A stretch of DNA of 64,000 nucleotides, taken from Pseudomonas viridiflava (lineage in GTDB: Bacteria > Pseudomonadota > Gammaproteobacteria > Pseudomonadales > Pseudomonadaceae). Position 1 is the stretch's first letter; every line of letters begins with the position of its first letter. Made by a program: the position numbers and the translations under genes. The stretch is from positions 558,001 through 622,000 of the forward strand of contig NZ_UPSE01000493.1 in assembly GCF_900573885.1 (NCBI RefSeq), given 5' to 3'. The notes below the pieces were generated by a model that ran no database searches, was not told the origin of the DNA, and saw only the letters and a list, made by a program, of their open reading frames with translations. Positions 8,377-17,247 of this stretch are shown piece after piece.

Positions 8377-10227
8377 CTACGCCGCACTGATGCGGTTGCG
8401 GCCTTGTTTCTTGGCGTCATACAAGGCGGTATCGGCCAGTTGCAGCAGTTGCTGCGGCGATGTGTCGGCGCCCGGCAGCAAGCTGACTACGCCGATGCTC
8501 ATGGTCACATGCCCAAGCGGCGAGGTTTCGTGCGGCAGCTGCAGCGCTGCTATGGCCTGCAGCACTTTGTGCGCCATGGCCTGCGCGCCGGCGGCGTCGG
8601 TCATGGGCGCCAGAAAGACGAATTCCTCGCCGCCGTAGCGCGCCACCAGATCGCTGGCGCGGCACACCGTACCCGACAACGTCTTGGCGATTTGCTGCAA
8701 GCAGGCATCGCCAGCGGGGTGGCCGTAGTGGTCGTTGTACGGTTTGAACCAGTCGACGTCCATGATCGCCAGGGCCAGCGGCGAGCTGATGCGTTGCGCG
8801 CGCGCCCATTCCTGGGCAAGCACCTCGTCAAAGCGGCGGCGGTTGGCGATGCCGGTGAGCCCGTCCGTAAGACTCAGGTTTTCCAGCTGCGCGTTCAGCA
8901 CCTGCAACTGCTCGGTGCGTTCGGCCACGCGCTGTTCCAGTTCGCGTTCGGAGTTTTGTAGCGTCAGCACAAGCTCTTCTTGCGTGTGCAGCAACTGTTC
9001 ACGCACCCGGGCTTTTTCCCGGCGCAGCACGTTGTAGCGATCGGCAAGGGCAAAGGCCAGCAGCAGCATTTCCATTGCGGAGCCGAGCTGCAAGCCGTCT
9101 ACGGTAAACAGATTGGTGGGCATGATGCCCATGGCGCGCAGCGAGGTCATGGCGCCGCCCAGCATCAGCAAGGCGAACGCAGCCAGAAAGAAGTACGCGC
9201 TGCGTTGCCGTTTCAATGCGGCAGCCACGCCCACGGCAACCACCACCAGGGCCGTCAGCAGATTCAACACAATGCCCGCACGGGAAAAGTAAGGCAGCGC
9301 GGCGGCGTACGCGAAGGGCGTGATCAGGTACACCACGACAAAGCCAAGCAGTACGCGGTCGATGCGCGGCAATAGCTGCTGGGTGCCGAGCATGCGTCGC
9401 ATAAAAAGCAGCATGGCGGCCAGCGCCAGCGAAGTGCCGGAGTAGTAAATCACGTTCGAGTTAAGCGGCACGCCCGCCAGCGTCAGGTCCGGAGCCAGCC
9501 CGTTTTTGATGGCCAGCGAGCCGAACGTCAGCGTGGCGAAGGCTACATACAGCAGATAGATACGGTCGCGCAGCGATACCAACAGCATCAGGTTGAACAG
9601 GATCATGGCCGTGGCGATACCGAAGTACCACGCCTGGCCCACGTAGTCGTCGCGCTCGTGCCTGTGGAACGCCTCGGGCGCCCACAGTTGCAGGGGAATC
9701 AGCAGGCCCACGGTAGATTCCATGCGCAGGTAAATCACCTGCTCGCTGTTGGGCGCCAGGGTGAGCGGGAATATGAAATTGCGGTTGGGGTACGCCTTGC
9801 TGTTGGCCGGTACATCGGAGCCGGTGGTCACCGCGCGGTAGTTGCCCTGCGCGTCGGGCAGGTAGGCCTGAATGTGGGAAATGCGCGGATTTTCCACCGC
9901 CAGCATGCGCTGCAAAGTGTTGGCGCTGGTATTGCGCAGCGGCACACGCAACCACCAGGCCGAGCGGGTAAAACCCAGGCCCAGGGCGCTGGTGGCCGGC
10001 AGGTCGGTCTGGAAGCGACTGGCGTGGTCGGGCTGCTGAATGTCGGCCAGCGTCAGGGCGCGGACGGGGTCTTCGAGCAAGCCGATAAAGGGCGTAAGCG
10101 AGGCTGGCTGCTCGCGCACGGCGGCGGCGTCGAGCGATTCGGCAGCCCAGATCGGCATCGCCATCACGGCAACAAGCAGCAGCAAGCAATGCTTCAACAC
10201 GCGCCGACTGGAGCAGAAACCACGCAT
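8377..10227 (-). CDS. membrane diguanylate cyclase with 7TMR-DISM sensor
   Basis: A 616-residue c-di-GMP synthase. In order: a signal peptide (to about residue 29, ending IWAAE), a periplasmic 7TMR-DISM extracellular domain (about 35-180, with WWLRVPLRNTSANTLQRML), seven membrane helices (about 190-390), a coiled coil (about 395-440) and a GGDEF domain. The active site is GGEEF at 532-536, a functional variant, and DVDWFKPYNDHYGH carries the metal- and substrate-binding residues. An inhibitory RxxD site (RASD, 523-526) lies exactly five residues before GGEEF, so product feedback is expected. The extracellular domain type often binds carbohydrates, but the ligand cannot be read from sequence. 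Confidence 0.92.
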   Translation of the reverse strand: MRGFCSSRRVLKHCLLLLVAVMAMPIWAAESLDAAAVREQPASLTPFIGLLEDPVRALTLADIQQPDHASRFQTDLPATSALGLGFTRSAWWLRVPLRNTSANTLQRMLAVENPRISHIQAYLPDAQGNYRAVTTGSDVPANSKAYPNRNFIFPLTLAPNSEQVIYLRMESTVGLLIPLQLWAPEAFHRHERDDYVGQAWYFGIATAMILFNLMLLVSLRDRIYLLYVAFATLTFGSLAIKNGLAPDLTLAGVPLNSNVIYYSGTSLALAAMLLFMRRMLGTQQLLPRIDRVLLGFVVVYLITPFAYAAALPYFSRAGIVLNLLTALVVVAVGVAAALKRQRSAYFFLAAFALLMLGGAMTSLRAMGIMPTNLFTVDGLQLGSAMEMLLLAFALADRYNVLRREKARVREQLLHTQEELVLTLQNSERELEQRVAERTEQLQVLNAQLENLSLTDGLTGIANRRRFDEVLAQEWARAQRISSPLALAIMDVDWFKPYNDHYGHPAGDACLQQIAKTLSGTVCRASDLVARYGGEEFVFLAPMTDAAGAQAMAHKVLQAIAALQLPHETSPLGHVTMSIGVVSLLPGADTSPQQLLQLADTALYDAKKQGRNRISAA

Positions 10228-10378
10228 TCGAAATAACCAAGGCCAGTAAGGCCGGGGAGTCTACAAGAGCGGCGGCGATCACCGCAAAACCGCCCGTTCA
10301 AGCGGGTTGTATTTGGCCGATTGGCCCGCTAGGCTTGGCGCAATCGACCGAAAAACGCATAAACCCGCATAAGTAGGC

Positions 10379-11173
10379 ATGAGTATGCAGAGTCAGCACG
10401 TGGTGACCGACTTGCCCCAGGTTCGGCGGCAAAAGATTTTGTTGATGCTGGAGCGTGATGGGCGCGTTCTGGCGAGCGAGCTGAGTGCGCACTTTGAGGT
10501 GTCGGAAGACACCATCCGCCGCGACCTGACTGAACTGGCCAATGCCGGGCTGGTGCAACGCGTGCACGGCGGCGCGCTGCCTCGGCCGAAGGATTCGGGC
10601 AAAGACTATTTCGCGCGGCTCAATGAAACCGATGAGATGAAACGCCAACTGGCACAACTCGCGGCTCAGCGTGTGGAAGATGGCCAGGTGGTGATTTTCG
10701 ATTCTGGCACCACGCCGCTGCATATCGCGCGCTCGTTGCCACTGGATATCCGCATTACCGCCATTACTGGCTCGCCAATGACCGCCGTGGCGCTTGCCGA
10801 GTACCCGGGCGTCAGCGTGATTCTGGCCGGCGGCCAGCTCAATCCAACCACCATGGCCACCAACGGCCGTGAGGCGCTGGAGCTGATCCGCAGCGTTAAA
10901 GCCGACCTGTTATTTACCGGCGTGTGCGCCTTGCACCCGGAAATCGGCCTGACCACGCCGCGCTTCGAGGAAGTGGAGTTGAAACAGGCACTGCTGGACA
11001 GCGCCTCGCAGGTGGTTGCCGTGACCACTGCCGACAAGCTGGGCGCCGTGGAGCCGTTTCTGATCGCACCCTGCGCGCGGGTGCACACGCTTTTTACCGA
11101 AGCCCGTGTGCCGTCTGGCGATATCGAAGACTACCGGCGCGTCGGCCTCGAAGTGGTGGTGGCCGACGCCTGA
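10379..11173 (+). CDS. DeoR/GlpR-family transcriptional regulator
   Basis: A 264-residue repressor-type protein with an N-terminal DeoR winged helix (RRQKILLMLERDGRVLASEL; HFEVSEDTIRRDLTELANAG; LVQRVHGGALP) and a C-terminal sugar-phosphate isomerase-like sensor domain (FDSGTTPLHIARSLP; ADLLFTGVCALHPEIGLTTP). Such proteins usually respond to phosphorylated sugars. No sugar operon adjoins it: it is divergent from the diguanylate cyclase (151 bases between starts) and convergent with the SulP gene, 7 bases away. The target is therefore unknown. A second ATG at 10385 is an equally possible start. Confidence 0.9.
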   Translation: MSMQSQHVVTDLPQVRRQKILLMLERDGRVLASELSAHFEVSEDTIRRDLTELANAGLVQRVHGGALPRPKDSGKDYFARLNETDEMKRQLAQLAAQRVEDGQVVIFDSGTTPLHIARSLPLDIRITAITGSPMTAVALAEYPGVSVILAGGQLNPTTMATNGREALELIRSVKADLLFTGVCALHPEIGLTTPRFEEVELKQALLDSASQVVAVTTADKLGAVEPFLIAPCARVHTLFTEARVPSGDIEDYRRVGLEVVVADA

Positions 11174-11180
11174 AGCGCGA

Positions 11181-12626
11181 TCAGGCGTGCTCGGCACCGG
11201 CACGCTTGAGCAGCGTTTTGCAGCGCTCGGACAAATGCACCACACGCAGGTGCTTGCCGGCTTTGGTGTAGCGCTCGCGCAGGGTTTTAAGCGCGGTGAT
11301 GGCGGAGTAATCGACAAAACTCAAATGCTGGCAATCGAGCGTGACGTGCTCAGGGTCCTGGGCAACATCGAAGTGGTTGAGAAACGGCGCGGTCGAGGCA
11401 AAGAACAGGGTGCCGTGCAGGCGATACAGCTTGCTGCCGTCGGGCTCCAGGTGAACATCGGCGTACAACTCGCGAGCGTGCTGCCAGGCGAAGTTCAGTG
11501 CGGCAATGATGATGCCCAGCAACACCGCGGTGGCCAGGTCGGTAAACACCGTAATCACGGTAACCGCCACAATCACCAGCATGTCGTTCAACGGCACTTT
11601 GTGCAGCACGCGTAGCGAGGCCCAGGCGAAGGTTTGCTGCGACACCACAAACATCACGCCCACCAGCGCTGCCAGCGGAATACGCTCGATCAGCGGCGAC
11701 AAGAACAACACAAACAGCAGAATCATCACCCCGGCCACTACGCCCGACAAACGCCCACGCCCGCCGGAGCTGAGGTTGATCACCGTCTGGCCAATCATCG
11801 CGCAGCCGCCCATGCCGCCAAAGGCGCCCGACACCATGTTGGCCGCACCGAGGGCCACGCATTCACGGTCGGGATAACCACGGCTCTGCGTCACTTCATC
11901 GGTGAGGTTGAGGGTCAGCAGGGTTTCCAGCAGGCCGACCATAGCCATCAGCACGGCGTACGGCGCGATGATTGTCAGGGTGTCCAGCGACCATGGCAGA
12001 TCGGGCAGGGCGAACGTCGGCAGGCCGCCGGCAATGTGCGCCATGTCGCCAAGGGTGCGGGTTGGCAGGTCTAGGAGGTACACCGCCAGGCCGACGCCGA
12101 GAATCGCCACCAGGGCGGGGGGCACCGAGCGGGTAAGGCGCGGCAGCAGATAAACGACAGCCATGGTCAGCACGACTAGGCCCAGCATCAGCGCCAAAGG
12201 CGATCCGCTCAGCCATGTTTCGTCGGCTTTGAAATGTTCAAGCTGGGCCAGGGCGATGATGATCGCCAGGCCGTTTACAAAGCCCAGCATCACCGGGTGC
12301 GGCACCATGCGTACCAGCTTGCCCAGGCGCAACAGCCCGAACAGCACCATGATCGCCCCGCCCAGCAACACCGTGGCCAGCAAATACTGCACACCGTGCT
12401 GCACCACCAGCGCCACGATAACGACCGCCATCGAACCCGCCGCTCCCGAGACCATGCCCGGCCGTCCACCGAACAGGGCGGTCAGCGTGCAGATAATAAA
12501 GGCGCCATACAGCCCCATCAGCGGGTTGAGGTGCGCTACCAGCGCGAAGGCAATGCACTCCGGCACCAGAGCGAATGAAGTAGTGAGGCCAGCGAGGAGA
12601 TCGGCGCGAAGGCGAGCGGGTTTCAT
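11181..12626 (-). CDS. SulP-family inorganic anion transporter with STAS domain
   Basis: A 481-residue inner-membrane transporter of the SulP (SLC26) family. The membrane domain has the family pattern: LLAGLTTSFALVPECIAFAL near the N-terminus, GLYGAFIICTLTALFGGRPG, and GMGGCAMIGQTVINLSSGGR. A C-terminal STAS domain (about 390-475) includes LDCQHLSFVDYSAITAL. SulP members carry sulphate, bicarbonate or dicarboxylates; this protein cannot be placed further from sequence alone. The gene stands alone. Confidence 0.9.
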   Translation of the reverse strand: MKPARLRADLLAGLTTSFALVPECIAFALVAHLNPLMGLYGAFIICTLTALFGGRPGMVSGAAGSMAVVIVALVVQHGVQYLLATVLLGGAIMVLFGLLRLGKLVRMVPHPVMLGFVNGLAIIIALAQLEHFKADETWLSGSPLALMLGLVVLTMAVVYLLPRLTRSVPPALVAILGVGLAVYLLDLPTRTLGDMAHIAGGLPTFALPDLPWSLDTLTIIAPYAVLMAMVGLLETLLTLNLTDEVTQSRGYPDRECVALGAANMVSGAFGGMGGCAMIGQTVINLSSGGRGRLSGVVAGVMILLFVLFLSPLIERIPLAALVGVMFVVSQQTFAWASLRVLHKVPLNDMLVIVAVTVITVFTDLATAVLLGIIIAALNFAWQHARELYADVHLEPDGSKLYRLHGTLFFASTAPFLNHFDVAQDPEHVTLDCQHLSFVDYSAITALKTLRERYTKAGKHLRVVHLSERCKTLLKRAGAEHA

Positions 12627-12966
12627 AACGGCGGCTGCGGCAGGGCAAAAGGGGGGGCGGATAATACGGAAAAACAGGCCGGTGCGGCCAGTTAGTGCGA
12701 TGACTGGATTTTCGTTTTGTGGCTGAACTTGCGTGTGAAAGTGTAAGAAATAATTCTGCTTAATGCTGTTCTGTAATTCTCCTGTCCCAATCGTTTGTAG
12801 GGAAGTTCCTTGGCGTGGACAAGTAACTTTTTAACTTGTTACCGTCCGCGCCTGTTGTTTTTGCTCGTCCCTCCCTTCTTGCCAAAGCTCCGGCGCTGAT
12901 GACGGTAACTAATTATCTGCGCGCATATCTAGGTGCTGTGAGCGAAGTATTAAAAAAGGAAAGATT
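12627..12966. promoter_or_regulatory. AT-rich divergent intergenic region before the autotransporter
   Basis: There is no credible gene in these 340 bases. The segment 12715-12966 is clearly richer in A+T than its surroundings (TAAGAAATAATTCTGCTTAA, then AACTAATTATCTGCGC) and ends with an AAAAAAGGAAAG ribosome site. It must contain the autotransporter promoter; no single promoter hexamer pair is clear enough to report. Confidence 0.6.
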
Positions 12967-15258
12967 ATGAATGCATTCAAGTTGAACGTTATATGTGTAG
13001 TGGTTGCGCAGATTATTGCCGCTCAGGCGCTCGCTGCGGATCATGACGCCAGCGCAGACGGCGCTTTCACCGCTGACGCGGCCTTCGCCGGGCAGGATGT
13101 GGTGCTGGCCAATATAAAAAATACATTCCGGCCGAACACTACGGTAGATTTTTCGGAAAACAGCGAACTAAGGGCGACGGTTGAAAGTGCAATAACAGCC
13201 GGGCGACAGAACTTCAAAGATACCGCAGGAGTTGTGGTGTCCGCCAAAGATGCTATCAATGGCGGTCGGTTGACGTTTTCGGATGCCAGCTTTATACGCG
13301 TAACTGCAACAGACGCAATTGCCGGCGCGTTATTGACCTTTAATGATAAGAGTTATTTTGAACTTGATGGCGCCGACCTGAACAGCAAGATTATTGCAGT
13401 GGATTTAAAGGATGCCGGAACAGCATTCATACTCGCCGGCAGGAATGCGACAGTGGGTGGGCTCGTAGGTAAAGGCACGGTTCGCAATGGCGGTACCGCC
13501 AACAGCACCTTAACCGTGGATACCGGTGCGTTTGGCTCGGCCACATTCGATGGTGTACTGGAAGATGGCGGTACTGGCAGCCTCAGCCTGATTAAAGCCG
13601 GCCTCGGCGAATGGATATTCAACGGCGACGGTAGCGGCATGACCGGCGCCACGGCCGTCAACGGTGGCCAACTCACGGTGAACGGCGACCTGTCCAAATC
13701 CGCTGTCACGGTAAACAGCAGCGGCGTGCTGAGCGGGAAGGGAACGGTCGGTAGCGTTGATGTAAAGCGCGGCGGCGCAGTAGGGGCGGAATTCTCCAGC
13801 GACACCCTGACCATCGACGGCAAGTTGCAAATGACACTGGGCTCCACTTTTTACGTAAGTGCGGGGCCGGACGGCAAAGCCGGTCTGGTAGACGTGCGAG
13901 ACACCGCTTCGGTCAACTTTGCCAGCGTGCAGGTAGCAGCAGGTATGGGCGCTTATGAGCCCAACACCCGTTACACCATTCTGACTGCCGCCAACGGCAT
14001 TACCGGCAAGTTTGAAGGGGTGAAAACCAATCTGTACTTCCTCGATCCGAAGTTGATTTACAACGACAAGTCGGTCGAGCTCGAACTGCATCGCAACGAC
14101 AAATCCATCGTTTCCGCAGCCGGCACCGCCAGTGCCGTGAACGCGGCTCAGACCATTGGTGTAACCACGCCCGGTCTGATCAATCATTTGCTGGTTAGCG
14201 ATATCAAAACTGCCGGCCTGGCACTGGAGCAACTCGCTGGCGCCGCCAACGCCAGTCGTGTGTCGGCCATGTTGGCGAGTACCGGGCAAGTCAGCAGCGG
14301 CATGCTGCAGGCCATGCAGCAAATGGAGAGCCGCGGCAACAGCTTGCAGGCAGCGATGCTGCGCGACGATGGCCCGCTGCTGGTGGCCACGGGCACGCCA
14401 AACGATGCCCGTGGTCTGCAAGACCCTAAAGCGCAGAGTCGCGTCTGGCTGCAGGCGCTTGGCAGTCAGGGCACCTTCGAGCAAGACGACAACCCCAGCG
14501 ACCTCAAACAGCGCACCAGCGGCGCACTTGTCGGCGCTGATTGGGCCCTGTCCCCTGACTGGCGTCTGGGCGTGGTAAGTGGCTATTCGAAGACTGACCT
14601 CGATGCCGGCGCATTTCTGACCGGCGCCGTTAACAGCTACCACGTCGGCGCGTATGCGCTGCATCAGAACGGCGCGCTGGCCACCCGTATGGGGCTGGCA
14701 TACAGCGGGCATAGCGGCACCAGCAAGCGTGAACTGAGCTTTAACGAATTCACCGACACCCCACGCGCCGACTATTCGGCCAAAGGCCAGCAGGCCTTTG
14801 TAGAGTTGGGCTATCAGACCGCCAGCGGCCGCTTACTGAAAGAACCCTTTATCAACCTCAGTTACCAGCGCTACAGCCGCGAGGCATACGACGAGAAGGG
14901 CGGCGCAGCGGCGCTGCACGTGGATGATCAACAGCAAAACAACCTCAGCGCCACGTTAGGCTTGCGCCTGGCTCACCTTGGAGTGCTCGACAACGGCATG
15001 AGCGTAACCCCGCGTGCGAGCGTTGGCTGGCGGCGGATGTTCGGCGATGTCGAAGTCACCACCCAGCAGTCCTACCGCTCCGGCGGCAGCACGTTCGACG
15101 TATATGGCAGCGCGCTGGATCGCAACAGCATGATGCTTGAAGCGGGGGTAGACCTTGGCCTCAGTGCCACGCAGAACGTGGGCATCGGCTATACCGGCGA
15201 AATGGGCACCAACGCCCGCAACCATGGCTTGCAAGCGGAGTGGCGTTTTAGCTTCTGA
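12967..15258 (+). CDS. autotransporter with C-terminal beta-barrel
   Basis: A 763-residue type Va secreted protein. It has a signal peptide (residues 1-23, ending QALAA), a passenger of about 470 residues, and a C-terminal autotransporter barrel (about 490-763: RVWLQALGSQGTFEQD, GALVGADWALSPDWRLGVVS, final LQAEWRFSF). The passenger carries the beta-helix linker repeat typical of such proteins (GSLSLIKAGLGEWIFNGDGS; TAVNGGQLTVNGDL; VNSSGVLSGKGTVGSV). No protease triad or lipase GDS motif is visible, so an adhesive or structural role is more likely than an enzymatic one. The first 150 codons use many A/T-ending codons compared with the barrel, suggesting recent origin or exchange of the passenger. 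The ATG follows AAAGGAAAG. Confidence 0.92.
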   Translation: MNAFKLNVICVVVAQIIAAQALAADHDASADGAFTADAAFAGQDVVLANIKNTFRPNTTVDFSENSELRATVESAITAGRQNFKDTAGVVVSAKDAINGGRLTFSDASFIRVTATDAIAGALLTFNDKSYFELDGADLNSKIIAVDLKDAGTAFILAGRNATVGGLVGKGTVRNGGTANSTLTVDTGAFGSATFDGVLEDGGTGSLSLIKAGLGEWIFNGDGSGMTGATAVNGGQLTVNGDLSKSAVTVNSSGVLSGKGTVGSVDVKRGGAVGAEFSSDTLTIDGKLQMTLGSTFYVSAGPDGKAGLVDVRDTASVNFASVQVAAGMGAYEPNTRYTILTAANGITGKFEGVKTNLYFLDPKLIYNDKSVELELHRNDKSIVSAAGTASAVNAAQTIGVTTPGLINHLLVSDIKTAGLALEQLAGAANASRVSAMLASTGQVSSGMLQAMQQMESRGNSLQAAMLRDDGPLLVATGTPNDARGLQDPKAQSRVWLQALGSQGTFEQDDNPSDLKQRTSGALVGADWALSPDWRLGVVSGYSKTDLDAGAFLTGAVNSYHVGAYALHQNGALATRMGLAYSGHSGTSKRELSFNEFTDTPRADYSAKGQQAFVELGYQTASGRLLKEPFINLSYQRYSREAYDEKGGAAALHVDDQQQNNLSATLGLRLAHLGVLDNGMSVTPRASVGWRRMFGDVEVTTQQSYRSGGSTFDVYGSALDRNSMMLEAGVDLGLSATQNVGIGYTGEMGTNARNHGLQAEWRFSF

Positions 15259-15275
15259 CACGCGCCCACCCAGCC

Positions 15276-15303
15276 AAAAACGCCGTCAGCTGACGGCGTT
15301 TTT
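15276..15303 (+). terminator. rho-independent terminator of the autotransporter gene
   Basis: A perfect palindrome AACGCCGTCAGCTGACGGCGTT is followed by a run of T, 20 bases after the autotransporter stop. The following 245 bases to the next gene hold no supported feature. Confidence 0.9.
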
Positions 15304-15549
15304 TTTATTTATTGCTTGCGCAACTTGGCGATTTTCTTCGCGACAACCTTCGTCTTTGTCCGCCGCAGCCGACATCCACGCCCCGGCGCTCAGCCTAAAG
15401 TTCTCCATCGCTACGTTCAGCGACCCGGTTTAGTCGCTGGGGAATTAAGGAAGCAGAAGCGCAGCCGTCGCCTGATGTTCGCGCCTTTGTACCGATGCCT
15501 CTTCGATGATGGTTCAGCTCATCTGGAGGTTTCCTCACGCCAAGGAAAG

Positions 15550-15807
15550 ATGAATATGAAAACCGCAGTAACCACCCAACAACCCTTCGACATCGTCGAT
15601 GACCACGCCCTTTTTTCCGTTAACGCCGGCGTGCCCATCGAGGCGGCTCTAGAGCGCGCCGCCGACTTGATGCTGTATGTGCAAACCCTGTCCGCTGCCG
15701 ATGCCTTCATCAACAAAGATCACGAAGCCGGCGTTATTCAACAGCTCAGCGAAATGGCCAAATCGTTGGTGAAAGCAAGCCAGAGCGGCATGCGTGAACG
15801 TGCCTGA
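15550..15807 (+). CDS. small DUF3077-type protein
   Basis: An 85-residue cytoplasmic protein with the DUF3077 pattern LFSVNAGVPIEAALERAADL followed by helical sequence. The function is unknown. The open frame extends upstream to 15316, but the first good ribosome site (AAGGA at 15542) serves ATG 15550 or, with nine-base spacing, the in-frame ATG 15556. A strong terminator follows. It shares its core with the 185-residue protein at 7665-8222. Confidence 0.78.
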   Translation: MNMKTAVTTQQPFDIVDDHALFSVNAGVPIEAALERAADLMLYVQTLSAADAFINKDHEAGVIQQLSEMAKSLVKASQSGMRERA

Positions 15808-15828
15808 GCGTTTGCGACCACCTCAACG

Positions 15829-15850
15829 AAAGGGAGCTTGGCTCCCTTTT
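15829..15850 (+). terminator. rho-independent terminator
   Basis: AAGGGAGC and GCTCCCTT arms with loop TTG are followed by TTTT, 21 bases after the DUF3077 gene stop. Confidence 0.88.
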
Positions 15851-16159
15851 TTAACGGATATTTTTTGCCTGGACTCGTCAGGCGGCGGTACTGGAAACTC
15901 CCATGGCGCCCAAGACACAGGCGGACCTTGATCAACCGGGGACGCTCATCAATCGTTTGGCCGTTCGGACAAATCAGGGTATCCGTGCGGACCATGAACA
16001 TATGGCGTCGCCGCTGTCTGGCCACGTTTGCATCGGATGCGGCTACGGAGAATCAGCGTTCGTCGCACCTAATTCTTCCTATAAAACTGCACATTTTTTT
16101 ACCGGTTTTTTTCGGCTGGAGGCCTTTATAGTCGGCAGTTTCCGGATTCAGCCTAGCGA
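15851..16159. other. intergenic stretch without a supported gene
   Basis: Short open frames exist on both strands, but none has a ribosome site, recognisable domain or usual codon pattern. The last part (16075-16110) is T-rich. The stretch separates the DUF3077 terminator from the 3' end of the AraC-type gene. Confidence 0.5.
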
Positions 16160-17206
16160 TCAGCCTTCACATTTTTCTGCACGTTTTTTCGCACCTTTCA
16201 TGCGGTACTCCCCCGGCGTCAATCCCGTCCAGTTTCGAAATGCCCGAAAGAACACGCTGGGTTCGGAATAGCCCAGCAGCAAGGCGATCTCGGCGGCCGG
16301 TAGTTGCCCGTCGTCGAGGTAGCGTTCGGCCAGGTGCTGGCGGGTGTCGCTAAGCAATTGCTGGTAGCTGCTGCCTTCTTCGGCCAGACGCCGTTGCAGC
16401 GTGCGTTCGCTAAGGTGCAGGGTGCGAGCCAGTTCAGCGCGGTCGGGTTCGCCGTGGGCCAGTTGCGCGCCCAGCAGGGTGACGACACGGGGGATCAGGC
16501 CCTCGCTGGGCAGGCGGGCGAGCAGCGCTTCGGCGTGTTGGCGCAGCAGGGTTTGCAGGGGCGGGTTGGCTTGTATCAGGGGCGCATTGGCCAGTTGCAG
16601 CGGCAGCGCCAGAACGTAGTCGGGGCGGGCGAACGAGATTTCGGCGGCGAACGCGTCGAGATACGGTTGCAGGTCAGGCGCCTGCACGTGGGTGAATTCG
16701 GCGCGTAGCAAGCGATAGCCGGGAATTAGCGGCCGCATCATGTGCACCCAGAACATCATCAATGCCAGCACGCGGGTTCGCGTGGCTGGCAGCTGCGGGT
16801 GCACAGGGCGATACAGCACGCGCAACTCATCGCCTACGGTATGCAACTGCAGCTCGCCACCTTCGCCCACCAGACGCTGGTACCGCAGCGCTGCGGCCAG
16901 CGCTTCGCCAAGGGTGGCGCTGCTTTGCAGCAAATAGCCCAGCACACTGAGCGGCCCCGGCGCGAGGTTGGCGCCCACCAGCAGGCCGGGTTCGCTGGTG
17001 TCCAGGCGGTTATCGAGTTCTTGCCAGAGCTGTTCGTGGGCGCTAAAGGCAACGCGGCCGTCGGGGTCGGCCAATTGCTGTTCGTTCAAGCCGCAGGCGG
17101 CAAGTAGCTCGCTGCGCGCCAGGCCGAGGCGCACAGCCGCGTGCAGCACAGACTGAGTAAGGCTGGCGCTGACGGACGCGTGGCGAGGGTCGATGGCTGT
17201 AGGCAT
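16160..17206 (-). CDS. AraC-family transcriptional regulator (OruR-like architecture)
   Basis: A 348-residue regulator. The N-terminal domain (about 20-200: GLARSELLAACGLNEQQLAD; LGYLLQSSATLGEALAAALR) is of the arabinose-binding-like type found in OruR/ArgR-like AraC proteins of pseudomonads. The C-terminal helix-turn-helix pair is clear: LARTLHLSERTLQRRLAEEG and LLLGYSEPSVFFRAFRNWTG, then TPGEYR. It lies 41 bases downstream of the Na/Pi symporter gene on the same strand and might be co-transcribed with it. The effector and targets are unknown. Confidence 0.9.
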   Translation of the reverse strand: MPTAIDPRHASVSASLTQSVLHAAVRLGLARSELLAACGLNEQQLADPDGRVAFSAHEQLWQELDNRLDTSEPGLLVGANLAPGPLSVLGYLLQSSATLGEALAAALRYQRLVGEGGELQLHTVGDELRVLYRPVHPQLPATRTRVLALMMFWVHMMRPLIPGYRLLRAEFTHVQAPDLQPYLDAFAAEISFARPDYVLALPLQLANAPLIQANPPLQTLLRQHAEALLARLPSEGLIPRVVTLLGAQLAHGEPDRAELARTLHLSERTLQRRLAEEGSSYQQLLSDTRQHLAERYLDDGQLPAAEIALLLGYSEPSVFFRAFRNWTGLTPGEYRMKGAKKRAEKCEG

Positions 17207-17247
17207 GGCGCCAGATTCTGCCCAAGCCGCAAGTTAAAAGACAGCGC

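Noticed and set aside
15738..16271. Overlapping short frames on both strands before the AraC-type gene
   Set aside because: They cross a terminator or run antisense to flanking genes; no start signal or domain.
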